A DNA stretch of 32,708 nucleotides from an uncultured Eubacteriales bacterium (GTDB taxonomy: Bacteria > Bacillota > Clostridia > Peptostreptococcales > Anaerovoracaceae): the NCBI GenBank assembly GCA_949289445.1, contig CASEOD010000019.1, forward strand, positions 1-32,708, in the 5' to 3' direction. Positions 1 through 8,439 of this stretch are shown piece by piece. Every line of letters begins with the position of its first letter. The first letter of the stretch is position 1. The translations under genes and the position numbers were made by a program. Under the pieces are notes generated by a model. It was not told the DNA's origin and searched no databases. It saw only the letters and a program-made list of their open reading frames with translations.

Positions 1-140
1 AATTTGCATACGTTGACTATAATCATGTACGCCCTCACAGCTTCAACGGCTATCGCACACCATACGAGGCACGAATGGCAGCATAGTTGCCAAGCGATAT
101 TTTTTAGCCACAAGTGTTACAAAAAAGCTTGACCACAACA
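1..140 (+). mobile_element. Right end of an IS3-like insertion sequence
   Basis: The transposase stop is followed by about 54 bp of non-coding sequence ending in GACCACAACA at 131-140. Read inward from that end it begins TGTTGTGGTCAAGC, which fits the TG...CA termini of IS3-type elements. The membrane-protein reading frame on the minus strand loses its membrane character and family-like sequence exactly there, which places the junction at about 140 (a few bases uncertain). The left end and target duplication are outside the window. Confidence 0.65.
3..86 (+). pseudogene. C-terminal end of an IS3-like (rve/DDE integrase-core) transposase, cut by window edge
   Basis: Only the last 27 codons lie in the window. 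Frame 3 reads FAYVDYNHVRPHSF, then NGYRTPYEARMAA and a TAG stop. The motif YN-x-x-RPH-S-x-NGY-x-TP-x-EAR is the usual C-terminus of IS3-family and related integrase-core transposases, just after the catalytic Glu region. The rest of the element lies to the left, so whether the transposase is intact cannot be told. The feature type says pseudogene only because the gene is partial here. The reading runs head-on into the truncated membrane gene on the other strand. Confidence 0.75.
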
Positions 141-816
141 CATCATTTGAAACGGTTTTCTCCAGCTCACTGATTTTCAGCGAACCGTTTATCACTTCGT
201 AAACGATGGAACAGAACAGGTAGTTGGTTACCAGTACTATCATCAAAACTGTAATTTGCAGTAAATATTCTTCACTGTCTAAAAAAACCGTATGAAGAAT
301 AAGCAGCATAAAGAAAATGAAATATATGGTGACTTCCAGATATCTGAACTGCTTCTTCTGAAAATCGTACAAATTCCCAAAGATATAGGTGTATTTAGGA
401 ATCGCATATTTTCTGAACGGGACAAACGTTACTGCAAACAAGGCTGTTTCGATTATTATCAGTTGCACGTCATAACCTAAAGTCAGCAAAAAAAACATCG
501 CCTGCATAGAAATTGCCAGTATTCCGAGCGTATAAGTCCAGCTCATACACATGCTGAGAAAAATTCTCTCAAGGTTTTCATCATACAGAAATTTCAGGGG
601 AATTATATATATAAATCCAAATACAGAAAATTTACCGCTTCCGTCAAACATATCCGTTTTTATAAACAGCCCCGGCAAAACAGAGAATACTATGACGACG
701 CAAAATAGTATTATTACTGTTTTCAGCATCGTATATTTTCTTTTCAGACAATGATTTAAGGTAATTAAATTAAAAAGCAAAACTTCCAGGGAAGGCAAAA
801 GATGCAAATATTCCAT
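43..816 (-). pseudogene. Membrane sensor-like protein, 3' part replaced by an insertion sequence
   Basis: The native part covers about 816 to 141 (roughly 225 codons); the last 30-odd codons, down to a stop at 43, come from the insertion sequence. The protein has five to six hydrophobic segments followed by the linker KISELEKTVSND. That layout, a multi-pass N-terminus leading into a short amphipathic linker, is what a sensor histidine kinase or GGDEF protein has before its output domain, and the output domain is gone. The start is chosen at 816 because GGAGTGA sits 5 bases before that ATG; an in-frame ATG at 855 has only a weak AGGT. A good promoter lies at 895-923. Which output domain was lost cannot be seen. 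Confidence 0.55.
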
Positions 817-894
817 AGCTGTCACTCCAAGATACTCAAATGCAAAATACTGCATTTACCTGTTTTCTCACCATTCAAGTAAACTCATGAAAGT

Positions 895-923
895 ATTATA
901 GCAAAAACGGAAATAATCGACAA
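895..923 (-). promoter_or_regulatory. Sigma-A promoter of the truncated membrane gene
   Basis: Read on the minus strand: TTGTCG (923-918), 17 bp, TATAAT (900-895). The start point would fall near 888, about 70 bases before the preferred start codon. Confidence 0.6.
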
Positions 924-1026
924 CCCGCTAATATTTTCTTTACGAAACCGAACTGCACTATCTCCTTATCTTTCCTCTTTTACCGCATAGTGTTCCCATT
1001 CTTTTTTGCATACTCTGAAGAATAGC

Positions 1027-1050
1027 GAAAAGGCGGCTAAATTGCCGCCA
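1027..1050 (-). terminator. Intrinsic terminator overlapping the spoIIE stop codon
   Basis: GGCGGC (1032-1037) pairs perfectly with GCCGCC (1044-1049) across a 6-base loop, followed on the minus strand by TTTT. The stop codon TAG (1037-1039) lies within the hairpin, so the last codons of spoIIE double as the terminator stem. Confidence 0.7.
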
Positions 1051-2782
1051 CCATCACTGTCAGATCATCCCTCTCTCTGATTCCGTATTTTTCTGCCGCC
1101 TTGTTAACAATCAGTTCCGCCACTGTGTCCGGATCCTTGCTGCCGATGGAAGACAGTCTCTCTCGAAGCCAGCGGCACTGGGGATCGTTTCTGTCGCAGT
1201 CTGTAATTCCGTCTGAAACCATAAGCAGCAGATCCCCTCTGTGCAGTTTTACATCGATATATTCCAGCTTCACCCCGTCCACAATGCCTACCGGCGGCGC
1301 AGGACGTTTCAGCACGGATACCTTTCCGTCGTGTTTCACAAAAGTGGAAGCGGCTCCCATTTTAAATATCTGTGCCCGCCCCGTTTCCTTATTGATGATG
1401 GCCAGATCCACCGTGGCGAACATATCCGACTTTCTCCCCGTCATTAAAATGGCATTGATGGTCTTGATAGCAACATCCACATCAAATCCGGCTGACAGAA
1501 GTTCTGCCAGCGTAGTCACCACCAGTTTACTCTCAGCTGCGGCTCTGCTTCCCTTTCCCATACCGTCACTGATAATCAGCGCCTGCTTATTCTTCCCGAA
1601 AGAAAAACTGAGACAGCTGTCTCCGGACACATGCTCAAAGGCATAAGACGCTTCTCCTACCGGAATCCCCGGCAGTTCCCGTTCTCTTGCATTTTCTCCT
1701 TTTCCTCCCAGATCCCTGATAATACCGTCAACGGTCCGGGCCATTCCCGTAAACTGATGAGAAATAATCTGGCGACTTCCCATGTCTTCTCCGTACAGCT
1801 TGGCAAGACTGGAAAAAGCCCTCTTTTTCTTCATCAGTTCCCGCCGGATAGAGGTCAGCCTGATATCAATGTCACTGACAGGTTCAGACACAAACCGTTC
1901 TTCTGCTACGCACCAGAGTCTGGTCATCATTCCCGCCGGCACGGCGACAAAAGCCGCTATGACCGCCGCAATCCCGTAAATCTGTTGGCCTGCAGATACA
2001 GCCAGTACCGTAAAGACCGTTGCTGCCAGCACAGTCTTTCGATACTTTCCGTCTGCCAGCGCCGCAAAAAACCAGCCGGCCGTCAGGGCCGTCATAAGTC
2101 CGGCAAAATCTTCCGGACTGCATAGATTCTGACACCAGGAAGCTGCGGCGGCCACAGCCGCCATGGAAAGAGAACACTGAATACCTTTACAGTACTGCAC
2201 TGTCAGGATCGCCAGTGTCCAGAGAGGAAAAACAACCGGTTCCGATCCCAGAGAGCCGATAAGAGATACTGCCATGATTTCCAGCGCCAGCATCATTTTT
2301 TCGTTTGATACTGCAGCCGGTGATTTTCCGATATACAAAACCCGGGCAACCGTATTAAACACCCGTATGTACACAATAACTGCCGCTGCCTCTTTTATGA
2401 GCGTCTCCACACTGAGAAGATACAGAATATGTCCCCAGGCATAGTACAGACAGTTAAACAGCACCACCGCAGCCACTGTGACGGCTGTTCTCTGGTTGAT
2501 AGTAAAACGCTGCCGGTGAAAGAACAAAAAGAACACTCCACAGAAGATCATTGCCATCAGATCTCCGTAAAAGTCAATCCCCTGTCCGCCGCAGGTCAAC
2601 ATAGCGGCAGCCAGAACCGGCACCAGATAGATATACACCGTAGATACCGCCACCATCACAGTAATCAGCGCTGCGGCAGCAGGAAAGGTTCCTCCGAACA
2701 GATTTACCCGTCCAATTAAAAAGGCCACCGTCAAAGTGGCCAAGATGGTTTTCATGTTAATTCTGTTTCCTACAAATTCCAT
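1037..2782 (-). CDS. spoIIE: SpoIIE-family membrane serine phosphatase
   Basis: SpoIIE dephosphorylates SpoIIAA and so activates sigma-F in the forespore; it also acts at the asymmetric septum. The 581-residue protein has a strongly hydrophobic N-terminal half (about residues 10-290, many membrane segments; FLIGRVNLFGGTFPAAAAL resembles the SpoIIE start), a linker, and a C-terminal PP2C domain. Metal-binding motifs are visible: SGDSC (386-390), SDGMGKGS (405-412), VSDGITD (522-528) and RDDLTV (571-576). It is much shorter than Bacillus SpoIIE (827 aa), mostly in the central region. The start at 2782 has AAGGTGAT 5 bases upstream; an ATG nine codons in lacks a good site. It lies 117 bp downstream of tatD in the same direction, behind Spo0A-box-like repeats. 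A different SpoIIE-type phosphatase is possible but less likely. Confidence 0.78.
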   Translation of the reverse strand: MEFVGNRINMKTILATLTVAFLIGRVNLFGGTFPAAAALITVMVAVSTVYIYLVPVLAAAMLTCGGQGIDFYGDLMAMIFCGVFFLFFHRQRFTINQRTAVTVAAVVLFNCLYYAWGHILYLLSVETLIKEAAAVIVYIRVFNTVARVLYIGKSPAAVSNEKMMLALEIMAVSLIGSLGSEPVVFPLWTLAILTVQYCKGIQCSLSMAAVAAAASWCQNLCSPEDFAGLMTALTAGWFFAALADGKYRKTVLAATVFTVLAVSAGQQIYGIAAVIAAFVAVPAGMMTRLWCVAEERFVSEPVSDIDIRLTSIRRELMKKKRAFSSLAKLYGEDMGSRQIISHQFTGMARTVDGIIRDLGGKGENARERELPGIPVGEASYAFEHVSGDSCLSFSFGKNKQALIISDGMGKGSRAAAESKLVVTTLAELLSAGFDVDVAIKTINAILMTGRKSDMFATVDLAIINKETGRAQIFKMGAASTFVKHDGKVSVLKRPAPPVGIVDGVKLEYIDVKLHRGDLLLMVSDGITDCDRNDPQCRWLRERLSSIGSKDPDTVAELIVNKAAEKYGIRERDDLTVMVAAI

Positions 2783-2819
2783 ATTTCATCACCTTAATTC
2801 CCTTTGATATTGACAGAAT

Positions 2820-2864
2820 ATCATAAAGAACATGGGACATGCTGTCGAAGGGCGGTGTCGAAGG
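2820..2864 (-). promoter_or_regulatory. spoIIE promoter with tandem Spo0A-box-like repeats
   Basis: TGTCGAAGG occurs twice on the plus strand, at 2843-2851 and 2856-2864, 13 bp apart. TGTCGAA is the 0A-box core. The minus-strand reading of the first copy gives TCGACA (2848-2843) as a -35, with TATGAT (2825-2820) as -10 after 17 bp. A Spo0A site overlapping the -35 of a sigma-A promoter is the known arrangement at early sporulation promoters. Confidence 0.55.
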
Positions 2865-2899
2865 AAAAAAATATAACAGTCTATCGTGAGTATACAGTT

Positions 2900-3730
2900 C
2901 TATCTGATGTTGTAAAACACTTTGGCATTTTCACAGGTAATGCGGGCAGCCTCTTCATAGGAGATTCCCTTCAGTTCCGCCACCTTGCGTACGGTATGCT
3001 CCACATAAGGGGACTTGTTCTTTCTGCCTCGGAACGGTTCGGGAGTCAGGTACGGCGCGTCGGTCTCCACCAGCAGAAATTCAATGGGAATTTCCTGCAC
3101 CACCTCCCGTGTTTTGCGGTTGTTCTTAAAGGTTACCGGTCCGCAGACAGACAGAGTTGCACCCAGTTTCACATACTGTGCCGCAAGTTCCCTGCTGCCG
3201 GAAAAGCAGTGCAGCAGCACCCGGCTGTCAGGCAGCTCCTGTCCGTCAGGCCCCTTTCTCTTCGGGAACCAGCTCTGTCTCTCTTTAGAAAAGGCTCCTT
3301 CTTCTTTCAGAATATCCATGGTCTCCTGATCTGCTTCTCTGCTGTGAATGACGATAGGCATTTTCAGCTCACCGGCAAGCTGAATCTGCCTGCGAAACCA
3401 GTACCTCTGGGTATCCCTGTCAGACAGATCATAGTGAAAATCCAGTCCGATTTCACCGATTGCCTGCACTTTGTCTTTTTTGGCAAGACCGCGAATCAGT
3501 TCCAGTGTCATGTCATCAAGATTCTTTGCATCATGAGGATGGTACCCCACTGCGGCATAACACCAGGAGTTGGCCTGCGCATGTTCCACCGCCATTGCGG
3601 AACTTTCCAGATCGAATCCCACATCCATGACATAAGATACGTCAGACTCTTCTATCTCTTTCATCAGAGCCTGACGCTGCTCAGCAGTATAGTCCTCATT
3701 ATTCAGATGTGTATGTGAATCAAATAGCAT
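2900..3730 (-). CDS. tatD: TatD-family metal-dependent hydrolase / DNase
   Basis: TIM-barrel amidohydrolase-fold nuclease, 276 residues. Family motifs in order: DSHTHL near the start (metal ligands H6 and H8), VGYHPH, GEIGLDFHYD (metal Glu), PIVIHSRE, LLHCFSGS and VETDAPYLTP (metal Asp). The start is taken at 3730 because AGGAGG sits 7 bases before it and the family normally begins there; an ATG nine codons upstream adds a non-conserved tail. A modest basic insertion (around SWFPKRKGPDG) precedes HCFSG. It follows metG by about 225 bp, and the metG-tatD order is common in Firmicutes. Family members are called DNases, but the cellular substrate is not shown here. Confidence 0.9.
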   Translation of the reverse strand: MLFDSHTHLNNEDYTAEQRQALMKEIEESDVSYVMDVGFDLESSAMAVEHAQANSWCYAAVGYHPHDAKNLDDMTLELIRGLAKKDKVQAIGEIGLDFHYDLSDRDTQRYWFRRQIQLAGELKMPIVIHSREADQETMDILKEEGAFSKERQSWFPKRKGPDGQELPDSRVLLHCFSGSRELAAQYVKLGATLSVCGPVTFKNNRKTREVVQEIPIEFLLVETDAPYLTPEPFRGRKNKSPYVEHTVRKVAELKGISYEEAARITCENAKVFYNIR

Positions 3731-3954
3731 GGTGTTTCCTCCTGCAGTATTTTTCATATTCTTTCTTCCCTCAAAAAGTGCATATTCTTCGGGGGGGCAG
3801 TCAGCCGAAAGCCGAAGTTTTCCAAAACAGCGGACATATGCTTCCGTCCCCGTATTCTCTTTCCGTCACATTAAAATGCGGCACAGCCCTGTTTCAGCAT
3901 CTTAAGGCCATGCCACAGATTCTCAATGCAGTCGTCCTGTCTACTGCAGTTCTT

Positions 3955-5880
3955 CTAGTCCACCACAGAGCCGTCTTCAGCATCTGTCGTCACGATTTCA
4001 CATCTCTTTCCGTTTTCAGCAAACATGATCATGCCCTTGGACTCCAGACCCCGCAGTTTTCTCGGTTTCAGGTTGGCTACCACAATAACCTTTCTGCCCA
4101 CCATTTCTTCCGGTGTAAAGTCTTCTGCCACACCGGAGATAATCTGTCTCCTCTCGGTTCCCATTTTTACCTGGAATACCAGCAGCTTGTCAGCCTTCGG
4201 ATGTTTCTCCGCCTTTTCAATAAGACCTACGCGGAAATCAATCTTGTCAAAATCGTCAAACTCGATATCAGGCTTCAGTTCCAGAGGAATGTTTTCTTCC
4301 GCAGGTTCTGCCCCTGCTTTCTGCATAGCCTCCAGCTCCTCCAGCTCTTTCTCAATATCCAGTCTCGGGAAGATTGCCTTTCCCTTCTTGACCTGTTCCT
4401 GATACATCATATCAAAGGTAAACGCATCCTCCCACACAACATCCGCATACCAGAGACCCATCTGATCTCTGATCTCGACAGAAGTGGTATGCATGAACGG
4501 ATAAATCAGGATGGAAATAATTCTGATGGATTCTGCCAGGTTATGGAGACAGGTTTCAAGCTCAGCTTTCTTTGCCTCGTCCTTCGCCAAAATCCATGGC
4601 GCTTTTTCATCGATATATTTGTTGGCTCTTCTTACCAGAACCCAGATTTCCTCTAAAGCCATATTGAAGGCAAACTTGTCCATCTGCACTTCCACTTTTG
4701 CCGCTGCTCCGGTTGCAATGGCTTTCAGATCCTTATCAAATTCATCTTCACCGTGAGCCTCAGGCACAATACCGCCGCAGTACTTTTCAATCATGGATGT
4801 AGTTCTCGACACCAGATTTCCCAGATCATTAGCCAGATCATAGTTCATTCTCTTCAGCATCACTTCGTTGGTGAAGACACCGTCCTGTCCGAAAGTGTAC
4901 TCCCGAAGCAGGAAGTATTTCAGCGCGTCAATGCCGTAACGATCAATCAGCTTTACAGGATCAACCACATTGCCCTTGGACTTGCTCATCTTTCCGCCTT
5001 CCAGAAGAAGCCAGCCGTGACCCAGAACGTGTTTCGGCAGCGGCAGATCCAAAGACATCAGCATTGCCGGCCAGATGATAGAATGAAATCTGACAATTTC
5101 TTTTCCTACCAGATGCACGTTTGCCGGCCAGTATTTCTCAAACAGTGCCGGATCATCAGGATAGCCGAGAGCTGTGATATAGTTTGAAAGAGCATCCAGC
5201 CATACATAAATAACATGTTTTTCGTCAATCGGCACCTGAATCCCCCAGTCAAAGGTGGATCTTGAAATGCACAGATCATCAAGGCCCTGTCTGATAAAGC
5301 CCAGCATTTCATTTCTTCTGGTCTCAGGTTCCAGAAAATCAGTGTTTTCCAGAAGATCGATGAGCCTGTCCTGATATTTGGAAAGCCTGAAGAAATAGGC
5401 CTCTTCCTTAGCTTTCTGCACCGGTCTGCCACAGTCAGGACAGCAGCCGTCCACCAGCTGACTCTCAGTCCAGAAAGACTCACAAGGGGTACAGTAGAGT
5501 CCCTCATACTCCCCTTTATAAATGTCACCTTTTTCATACATCTTATTGAATATTGCCTGTACACGCTGTACGTGTCTGTCTTCTGTAGTTCTGATAAAAT
5601 CATCGTAGGAGATTTCCATAGTTTTCCAAAGGTCTTTAATTCCTGCAACGATTTCATCCACGTAAGCCTGCGGACTTACACCTTTTTCCTCTGCGATGGT
5701 CTGAATCTTCTGCCCGTGCTCATCTGTACCCGTAAGAAATCTGACATCATAGCCTGAAAGTCTCTTGAATCTGGCCATGGCATCTGCCATAACGGTACAG
5801 TAGGTATGACCTATATGAAGGCCTGCGCTGGGATAATAGATAGGGGTTGTAATATAATAAGTTCCCTTGTTCTCAGTCAT
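3955..5880 (-). CDS. metG: Methionyl-tRNA synthetase
   Basis: Charges tRNA-Met in the cytoplasm. Class I catalytic domain with HIGH at residues 22-25 and KMSKS at 297-301. A connective-peptide zinc knot carries Cys130/Cys133 and Cys147/Cys150. An anticodon-binding helical region follows, and from about residue 535 a C-terminal EMAP/Trbp-type OB fold (DKIDFRVG...HPKADKLLVFQV) used for tRNA binding and dimerisation. The length of 641 residues fits the bacterial form with the extra OB domain. The start is set at 5880, where MTENKGTYYITTPIYYPSAG matches the family; AAAGGA lies about 11 bases upstream. A further in-frame 23 residues are not family-like. No T-box leader is present. Confidence 0.96.
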   Translation of the reverse strand: MTENKGTYYITTPIYYPSAGLHIGHTYCTVMADAMARFKRLSGYDVRFLTGTDEHGQKIQTIAEEKGVSPQAYVDEIVAGIKDLWKTMEISYDDFIRTTEDRHVQRVQAIFNKMYEKGDIYKGEYEGLYCTPCESFWTESQLVDGCCPDCGRPVQKAKEEAYFFRLSKYQDRLIDLLENTDFLEPETRRNEMLGFIRQGLDDLCISRSTFDWGIQVPIDEKHVIYVWLDALSNYITALGYPDDPALFEKYWPANVHLVGKEIVRFHSIIWPAMLMSLDLPLPKHVLGHGWLLLEGGKMSKSKGNVVDPVKLIDRYGIDALKYFLLREYTFGQDGVFTNEVMLKRMNYDLANDLGNLVSRTTSMIEKYCGGIVPEAHGEDEFDKDLKAIATGAAAKVEVQMDKFAFNMALEEIWVLVRRANKYIDEKAPWILAKDEAKKAELETCLHNLAESIRIISILIYPFMHTTSVEIRDQMGLWYADVVWEDAFTFDMMYQEQVKKGKAIFPRLDIEKELEELEAMQKAGAEPAEENIPLELKPDIEFDDFDKIDFRVGLIEKAEKHPKADKLLVFQVKMGTERRQIISGVAEDFTPEEMVGRKVIVVANLKPRKLRGLESKGMIMFAENGKRCEIVTTDAEDGSVVD

Positions 5881-5937
5881 TTCAAAATCATTCCTTTCAT
5901 CTCCCCGCCGAATGGGGCAGGGTAGTCTCTGTCTTTT

Positions 5938-5966
5938 AGAATAGCACATTTTAGCCGCCTGCGCAA
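5938..5966 (-). promoter_or_regulatory. metG promoter
   Basis: On the minus strand: TTGCGC (5966-5961), 17 bp ending in TGTGC, TATTCT (5943-5938). A short G/C hairpin (CCCC...GGGG, about 5902-5916) lies in the leader before the ribosome site. Confidence 0.5.
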
Positions 5967-6012
5967 GAGAGGCGAATACTTTTCGCAGGTCTTCAGAGCC
6001 GGCGGATTTCTA

Positions 6013-6042
6013 TTGACAAGCCTCTTACAGAAAAGCTACAAT
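6013..6042 (+). promoter_or_regulatory. Sigma-A promoter of the M20 amidohydrolase gene
   Basis: TTGACA (6013-6018), 18 bp, TACAAT (6037-6042). It starts transcription about 25 bases before the start codon, divergent from metG. Confidence 0.65.
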
Positions 6043-6073
6043 ATTTTTAACATAAAAGAAAGAAGGTACGCTT

Positions 6074-7288
6074 ATGGACTTGAAAAAACTCATCGAAAAT
6101 GCATATTTTACGGCCGGAGAATGGTATCACTGTCTTCACAAAAATCCTGAGCTTTCTGAACAGGAAACGAATACAGCGGACTTAATCTGCGGCGTGCTGG
6201 ATGACCTGAAAATCGAATACCGGCGGAACATCGCAGGTCACGGCATTCTGGCAATCATCAGGGGCGAAGCGTCTTGTGCCAACGGTAACGAAACAGAGAA
6301 ACCGTCACCCTGCGTGGCAATTCGGGCGGATATCGACGCCCTGCCGGTGGAGGAACACTCGGGACTGCCCTTCTGTTCAAAGAATCCCGGTGTAATGCAT
6401 GCCTGCGGCCACGATCTGCATACAGCTATCCTCCTTGGCGCCGCCATGGTTCTGCAGCAGATCAGAAAACAGTTCATGGGCAGTATAAAACTGATCTTTC
6501 AGCCCGCAGAAGAGACCATCGGAGGCGCAGAAAGAATGCTGAAAGAAGGCATTTTTTCTAACCCGAATGTAACTTCAGTCATAGGTCTGCATATGGATCC
6601 TACCTGTGAAACCGGCGTTCTGTCCCTTCGTGAAGGGCCTATGAATGCCGCAGTCGACGATCTCTCTGTTACGGTTATCGGAAAACAGTGCCATGGAGCC
6701 CATCCTGAACAGGGTGTGGATCCCATTGTTATCGCCGCAGATATCATTCTGGCTCTGCAGACGATTGTTTCCCGCGCCACAGCGCCCACTACTCCGGCAG
6801 TTGTTACAATCGGTCAGATCCGGGGCGGCACAGGCAGCAACACTATTCCGGAAAAAGTCTTTCTGGAAGGCACCCTCCGTTCCCTGACCAAAGAAGGTCT
6901 TTCTGAGCTGAAAGCCCGGGCATCAAAGATAGCAGAGCTTACTGCCGCAAAATACGGCGGAACTGTTGAAATCTCCGGTATGGATACACCTTTTCCACCC
7001 CTCTGCAACGATGCGACCGTCTGTGCTGTTCTTGAGCAGACAGCCAAAGACTGTCAAAACATCCGCGGAATTTATCATATGCCTGAGCCGAGCATGGGAG
7101 CGGACGATTTTGCTTTCTTCAGCGAAGAAGCAAAAGGAGCCTATTTCAATCTGGGCTGTACAAAAAAAGGAGAGACAGGTTATCCGCTTCACAGCGACAG
7201 GTTTTCCGCTGACGAAGCAGTCATTCTTTCCGGCATTGAACTGGAAGTCAAAGCAGCTCTTGCTCTTCTGGAGAATGATCTGAAATAG
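6074..7288 (+). CDS. M20-family amidohydrolase (N-acyl amino acid hydrolase type)
   Basis: Di-metal hydrolase of the M20D group (hippurate hydrolase, N-acetyldiaminopimelate deacetylase and similar). The 404-residue cytosolic protein shows the group's ligands: ADIDALP (residues 86-92), HACGHDLH with Cys111 and His113, PAEE with Glu146/Glu147, GLHMDP with His173, and a C-terminal YPLHSDRF. The central dimerisation domain spans about residues 185-300 (GAHPEQGVDP, GGTGSNTIPE). AAGAAGG precedes the ATG. It stands alone between its own promoter and a strong terminator, so context does not reveal the substrate. Deacylation of an N-acyl amino acid is the family expectation; a DapE or dipeptidase role is less likely from the motifs. 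Confidence 0.88.
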   Translation: MDLKKLIENAYFTAGEWYHCLHKNPELSEQETNTADLICGVLDDLKIEYRRNIAGHGILAIIRGEASCANGNETEKPSPCVAIRADIDALPVEEHSGLPFCSKNPGVMHACGHDLHTAILLGAAMVLQQIRKQFMGSIKLIFQPAEETIGGAERMLKEGIFSNPNVTSVIGLHMDPTCETGVLSLREGPMNAAVDDLSVTVIGKQCHGAHPEQGVDPIVIAADIILALQTIVSRATAPTTPAVVTIGQIRGGTGSNTIPEKVFLEGTLRSLTKEGLSELKARASKIAELTAAKYGGTVEISGMDTPFPPLCNDATVCAVLEQTAKDCQNIRGIYHMPEPSMGADDFAFFSEEAKGAYFNLGCTKKGETGYPLHSDRFSADEAVILSGIELEVKAALALLENDLK

Positions 7289-7312
7289 TAAAAATCATAT
7301 TTTATGCATACC

Positions 7313-7353
7313 AAAAACTGCAGGCTGCGGCTGACCGCTGACTGCAGTTTTTT
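7313..7353. terminator. Bidirectional terminator between convergent genes
   Basis: AAACTGCAG (7315-7323) pairs with CTGCAGTTT (7342-7350), with an inner GCGG-CTGA-CCGC hairpin. It is followed by T6 on the plus strand and preceded by A5, which gives T5 on the minus strand. Confidence 0.85.
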
Positions 7354-7406
7354 ACGTTGGTCATTCAGATACACAGAGAAAATTCTCCTCCGCCGAATTT
7401 TACCGG

Positions 7407-7628
7407 CTAGCCTTCCAGATCCTCTTCAGCCCAGTCATCGCTGGACCATTCCTCATCCGGCCAGTCTTCGTTGACAAAGATCTTTTTCATAATGCGATCC
7501 ATGCCTACAACCAGTGTCGTTCCTGCGACAAATCCCACACCCAGAATAGCCAGGGCTACTTTAGCTGCGGCAGAAGAACCGTTTCTTCTGTTCTTAGCGG
7601 CTTTTGCCTGTTCTGCTTTTTTACTCAT
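7407..7628 (-). CDS. Small single-pass membrane protein with acidic tail, unknown function
   Basis: Not recognised. The 73-residue protein has a basic Ala/Lys-rich N-terminus (about 1-20), one hydrophobic segment (about 22-42, AAAKVALAILGVGFVAGTTL) and a very acidic, Trp-rich tail (NEDWPDEEWSSDDWAEEDLEG). The ribosome site GGAGGAG is well placed, which supports real translation. It follows the cytidylate-kinase-like gene by 46 bp and is probably co-transcribed with it, ending at the shared terminator near 7.33 kb. A weak AT-rich hairpin (AAAATTC/GAATTTT, 7379-7401) lies just after it. Confidence 0.7.
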   Translation of the reverse strand: MSKKAEQAKAAKNRRNGSSAAAKVALAILGVGFVAGTTLVVGMDRIMKKIFVNEDWPDEEWSSDDWAEEDLEG

Positions 7629-7674
7629 AACACTCCTCCGTTTTCTGTCTGCCGGTATATAAAAATCTGCAGAC

Positions 7675-8289
7675 TTATTTGTAGGTTCTGGTATTGATGT
7701 ATTCCACGATCAGATCCGCAGTCTGTTCTTCGGAAATATAACTGGTATTGATTGCCAGATTATAGTTGGAAAAGTCTCCCCACTTCTGGCAGGTATGGTA
7801 ATTGTAATAGTTTGCGCGAGCTTTATCATAAGTATGTACGGTATCTTTCGCCTTATCTGCGTCAACACCGTAGGTATTGATACTGCGGTTGATTCTGTCT
7901 TCCAGTTCTGCATAGATGAAGATATTGGTTACACCCGGCATATCCTTTAAAATATAGTCCGCACATCTGCCGACGATGACGCCTTCTCCCGTTTCTCCGA
8001 TCTGATTGATAACGTCAAACTGAGTAATAAACAGCTTTTCGTTGACGGAAACAGCTTCGCTCATCATTCCCTCGCCGAAATTCATTGCAGAAGACAGACT
8101 GTAGGAAAAACTGCTTTTGGCACGCAGCTCTGCCGTTTCCACAATTTCTCTGGAAAGTCCGCTTTTTTCCACTGCCATGTCTATAATCTCTTTGTCATAA
8201 AACGGAACGCCCAGTTTTTCTGCAACCAGACGGCCGATGATTCTGCCGCCGCTTCCATATTGTCTACTGATAGTAACTAGTTTTTTCAT
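7675..8289 (-). CDS. Cytidylate kinase-like family protein
   Basis: Member of the 'cytidylate kinase-like' P-loop group, 204 residues, common in Clostridia beside the true Cmk. The N-terminus VTISRQYGSGGRIIG is the group's version of the phosphate-binding loop and lacks the usual GK[S/T] lysine. FYDKEII, the GRCADYIL segment and a lid-like region with YDKARANYYNYHTCQKWGD follow. The start at 8289 is chosen because MKKLVTISRQ is the family N-terminus and AAAGGGTG precedes it; 22 further in-frame residues upstream are not conserved in type. A nucleotide kinase activity is inferred only from the fold. It leads a two-gene unit with the small membrane protein. Confidence 0.8.
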   Translation of the reverse strand: MKKLVTISRQYGSGGRIIGRLVAEKLGVPFYDKEIIDMAVEKSGLSREIVETAELRAKSSFSYSLSSAMNFGEGMMSEAVSVNEKLFITQFDVINQIGETGEGVIVGRCADYILKDMPGVTNIFIYAELEDRINRSINTYGVDADKAKDTVHTYDKARANYYNYHTCQKWGDFSNYNLAINTSYISEEQTADLIVEYINTRTYK

Positions 8290-8439
8290 AGTAACACCCT
8301 TTCTGTTCTCTCCTATCCTTTCCTTTTGATCAGTTTTATTATACCGCAAAAACACGGTAAAGTGAATATAAAATTATTTTTCTGCAGAAGCTGAATTTCC
8401 ATCAGATATCTTTCTGCGGCGAATTGCGGTTCTTTAAAG

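Noticed and set aside
2804..4656. Two plus-strand frames of about 304 and 315 codons opposite tatD and metG
   Set aside because: They mirror well-supported genes, have unnatural composition and lack ribosome sites.
5881..6012. T-box leader before metG
   Set aside because: The space is too short and no T-box sequence or terminator/antiterminator pair is seen.
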